From assembly GCA_023301335.1 (NCBI GenBank), contig JALZVA010000091.1, positions 1-6,551 of the forward strand: DNA of 6,551 nt. The letters are read 5' to 3'. The notes under the pieces are model-generated. The model saw only the letters and a list, made by a program, of their open reading frames with translations, had not been told where the DNA came from and did not search any database. This stretch comes from Akkermansiaceae bacterium (GTDB lineage: Bacteria; Verrucomicrobiota; Verrucomicrobiia; Verrucomicrobiales; Akkermansiaceae). This document shows, piece after piece, positions 5,267-6,551 of this stretch. The position numbers were made by a program, and so were the translations under genes. The stretch's first letter is position 1; each line of letters starts with the position of its first letter.

Positions 5267-5752
5267 ATGCATATGAAACTTTCATCTTTATTAGACAAAG
5301 AGCAAATGCTTCTCGAAATGCGCTCCTCGGGATATCCGGACGCAATTAGAGAATTGGTAGATCATTTAAGTGATACAGTATCTTTTAAAGAAGACACGAA
5401 AGCTGAAATCATCGCTTCACTTTTAGAAAGGGAAGACCAGACTAGCACTGGGATAGGCTCTGGAGTAGCGATCCCGCATACCTTTTCTGAGGATATTGAG
5501 GAAGTTCTCTGTGTGTTCGGGAGATCTAAAGAGGGGATCGATTTCGAAGCCTTAGATAATGCCCCAGTTAAGCTTGTGATTCTCTTTGTCGTGCCGAAAG
5601 AGGACTATCATAAGCATTTACAAACACTTGCTGCGATTGCTAAGATTTTCACAAATTGTGAGGTGAGAAAGGCTTTGGAGAAAGCTGAGACAAAAGACGA
5701 GGTTCATACTATTTTTGATTCTCGTCCCTCGCGTGTGGCGCTCGAACAATAA
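5267..5752 (+). CDS. PTS EIIA domain protein, fructose/nitrogen (PtsN) type, 161 aa
   Basis: A single-domain phosphotransferase-system EIIA of the type-2 (fructose/mannitol/Ntr) family, which accepts a phosphoryl group from HPr or NPr on a histidine. The hallmark is STGIGSGVAIPH, with the phosphorylated His at residue 71, close to its place in PtsN. Later family features are GIDFEALDNAPVKLVILFVV and HKHLQTLAAIAKIF. The chain is one EIIA domain long, with no EIIB, EIIC or HPr fused or adjacent, which favours a regulatory role over sugar uptake. Starts at 5267 and 5273 (MHMKLSSLL) are both possible; the frame is open to 5216, but that extension is not family-like. No Shine-Dalgarno sequence is in place. 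The argS start follows 7 bases after its stop, so the two are probably one operon. Confidence 0.88.
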   Translation: MHMKLSSLLDKEQMLLEMRSSGYPDAIRELVDHLSDTVSFKEDTKAEIIASLLEREDQTSTGIGSGVAIPHTFSEDIEEVLCVFGRSKEGIDFEALDNAPVKLVILFVVPKEDYHKHLQTLAAIAKIFTNCEVRKALEKAETKDEVHTIFDSRPSRVALEQ

Positions 5753-5759
5753 TTTTTTT

Positions 5760-6551
5760 ATGACTTTTCTTACCTTTTTACAAGAGAGGGTGCATGACGC
5801 CCTTGTGTCGCTTGAGCTTGAACTTCCTGATGGCTTTGTCCCACAGGTGACCGTTTCCCAAGATTTACGATTTGGAGACTACCAGACGAATACGGCGATG
5901 ATGCTGGCTAAAAGGTTGAAGATGAGTCCCCGTGATTTGGCTGCTAAAATTATTGAATCACTGGCGGTAGAGGGTTTTGCTAGCTGTGAAATCGCAGGCC
6001 CAGGGTTTCTTAACTTCCGCTTGCTTCCAGGAGCATGGGGCGAAAAAATCGCTGCTGTGCTAAACGATCCACGCCTCGGTGTGGAGGAAGTGTTTGAGCC
6101 GAAGAATTTGGTAGTGGATTTCTCTGCCCCCAATGTGGCGAAGCCGATGCACGTTGGTCATATTCGCTCTACCATTATTGGAGATTCGCTTGTTAGGGTT
6201 GCACGCTTCCTTGGGCACAAGGTGATAGCAGATAACCATATTGGTGACTGGGGTACCCAGTTTGGGAAAGTGATTCAAGGGTGGAAAACCTTACTTGATG
6301 AAAAAGCGTTAGAGGAGAACCCGCTAGACGAGCTCCTGCGTCTTTATAAAACCATCCATGATGCTACTAAATCAGATGCAGAGTTAGAGCAGCTGTGTAG
6401 AGATGAGTTAGTCAAACTCCAACAAGGAGACGCTGAGAATCTCAAGATCTGGGAAACCTGTGTAAAACTTTCCAAAGAGGGCTTACAGAACATTTATGAT
6501 AGACTGGAAGTGAGTTTTGATCACTGGCTTGGAGAGAGTTTTTATAATGAT
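5760..6551 (+). CDS. argS: Arginine--tRNA ligase, N-terminal 264 residues (cut by window end)
   Basis: Class I aminoacyl-tRNA synthetase that charges tRNA-Arg with arginine using ATP. Reading from the ATG at 5760 gives an unbroken frame to the window edge. The N-terminal tRNA-binding (Add-1) domain occupies about residues 1-110 and contains FGDYQTNTAMMLAKRL and GPGFLNFRL. The catalytic domain begins with VVDFSAPNVAKPMHVGHIRS, in which HVGH at 131-134 is the ATP-binding HIGH signature, followed by ADNHIGDWGTQFGK at 157-170. The KMSK-region loop and the anticodon-binding DALR domain lie beyond the window; a full protein would be around 560-600 residues. The start follows the EIIA stop by 7 bases (mostly T) with no Shine-Dalgarno sequence, so translation may be coupled to the upstream gene. 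Confidence 0.96.
   Translation, partial: MTFLTFLQERVHDALVSLELELPDGFVPQVTVSQDLRFGDYQTNTAMMLAKRLKMSPRDLAAKIIESLAVEGFASCEIAGPGFLNFRLLPGAWGEKIAAVLNDPRLGVEEVFEPKNLVVDFSAPNVAKPMHVGHIRSTIIGDSLVRVARFLGHKVIADNHIGDWGTQFGKVIQGWKTLLDEKALEENPLDELLRLYKTIHDATKSDAELEQLCRDELVKLQQGDAENLKIWETCVKLSKEGLQNIYDRLEVSFDHWLGESFYND

Overview
This is a bacterial chromosomal window with two halves of different character. The right half (about 3838-6551) holds recognisable housekeeping-type genes: a carboxynorspermidine/carboxyspermidine dehydrogenase-like reductase of polyamine synthesis on the minus strand, then, diverging from it, a stand-alone PTS EIIA (fructose/nitrogen type) gene followed 7 bases later by the start of argS, which runs off the window edge. 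The left half (1-3648) is a string of small single genes, all on the plus strand and separated by long, AT-rich, structured spacers. They encode a small hypothetical protein with a possible PH-like fold, an ankyrin-repeat lipoprotein, a zf-TFIIB-type zinc-ribbon protein, a secreted protein with a lipocalin-like pattern, and a four-helix membrane protein. A mutated N-terminal remnant of an IS110-family transposase lies among them on the opposite strand. This half looks like an accessory region.

The organism cannot be named from this sequence. The lipoprotein and signal-peptide genes, the polyamine reductase and the ArgS sequence suit a Gram-negative, possibly Verrucomicrobiota/PVC-like bacterium, but that is a weak guess. 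Most start codons lack a Shine-Dalgarno sequence at usable distance. By eye, sampled lines of the dehydrogenase are richer in G+C (about 55% in one line) than the small genes (about 35-47%).

Gene-poor stretches: 1-64 holds only a modest AGGA ahead of the first gene. 518-681 has no convincing gene or promoter. 1570-2040 holds the transposase remnant, inverted repeats and a good sigma70-like promoter. 2497-2666 has only a weak T-tract and the ribosome binding site of the next gene. 3649-3837, between convergent genes, has several overlapping and mutually exclusive hairpins. 5071-5266, between divergent genes, has a degenerate direct repeat and a promoter candidate for the EIIA-argS operon.

I found no complete novel defence or mobile system. 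The points most worth following are the decayed IS110 element with its possible bridge-RNA end, the EIIA-argS gene pair, the competing hairpins at 3740-3830, and the unusual zinc-ribbon protein with its glycine/aspartate-rich hydrophobic tail.
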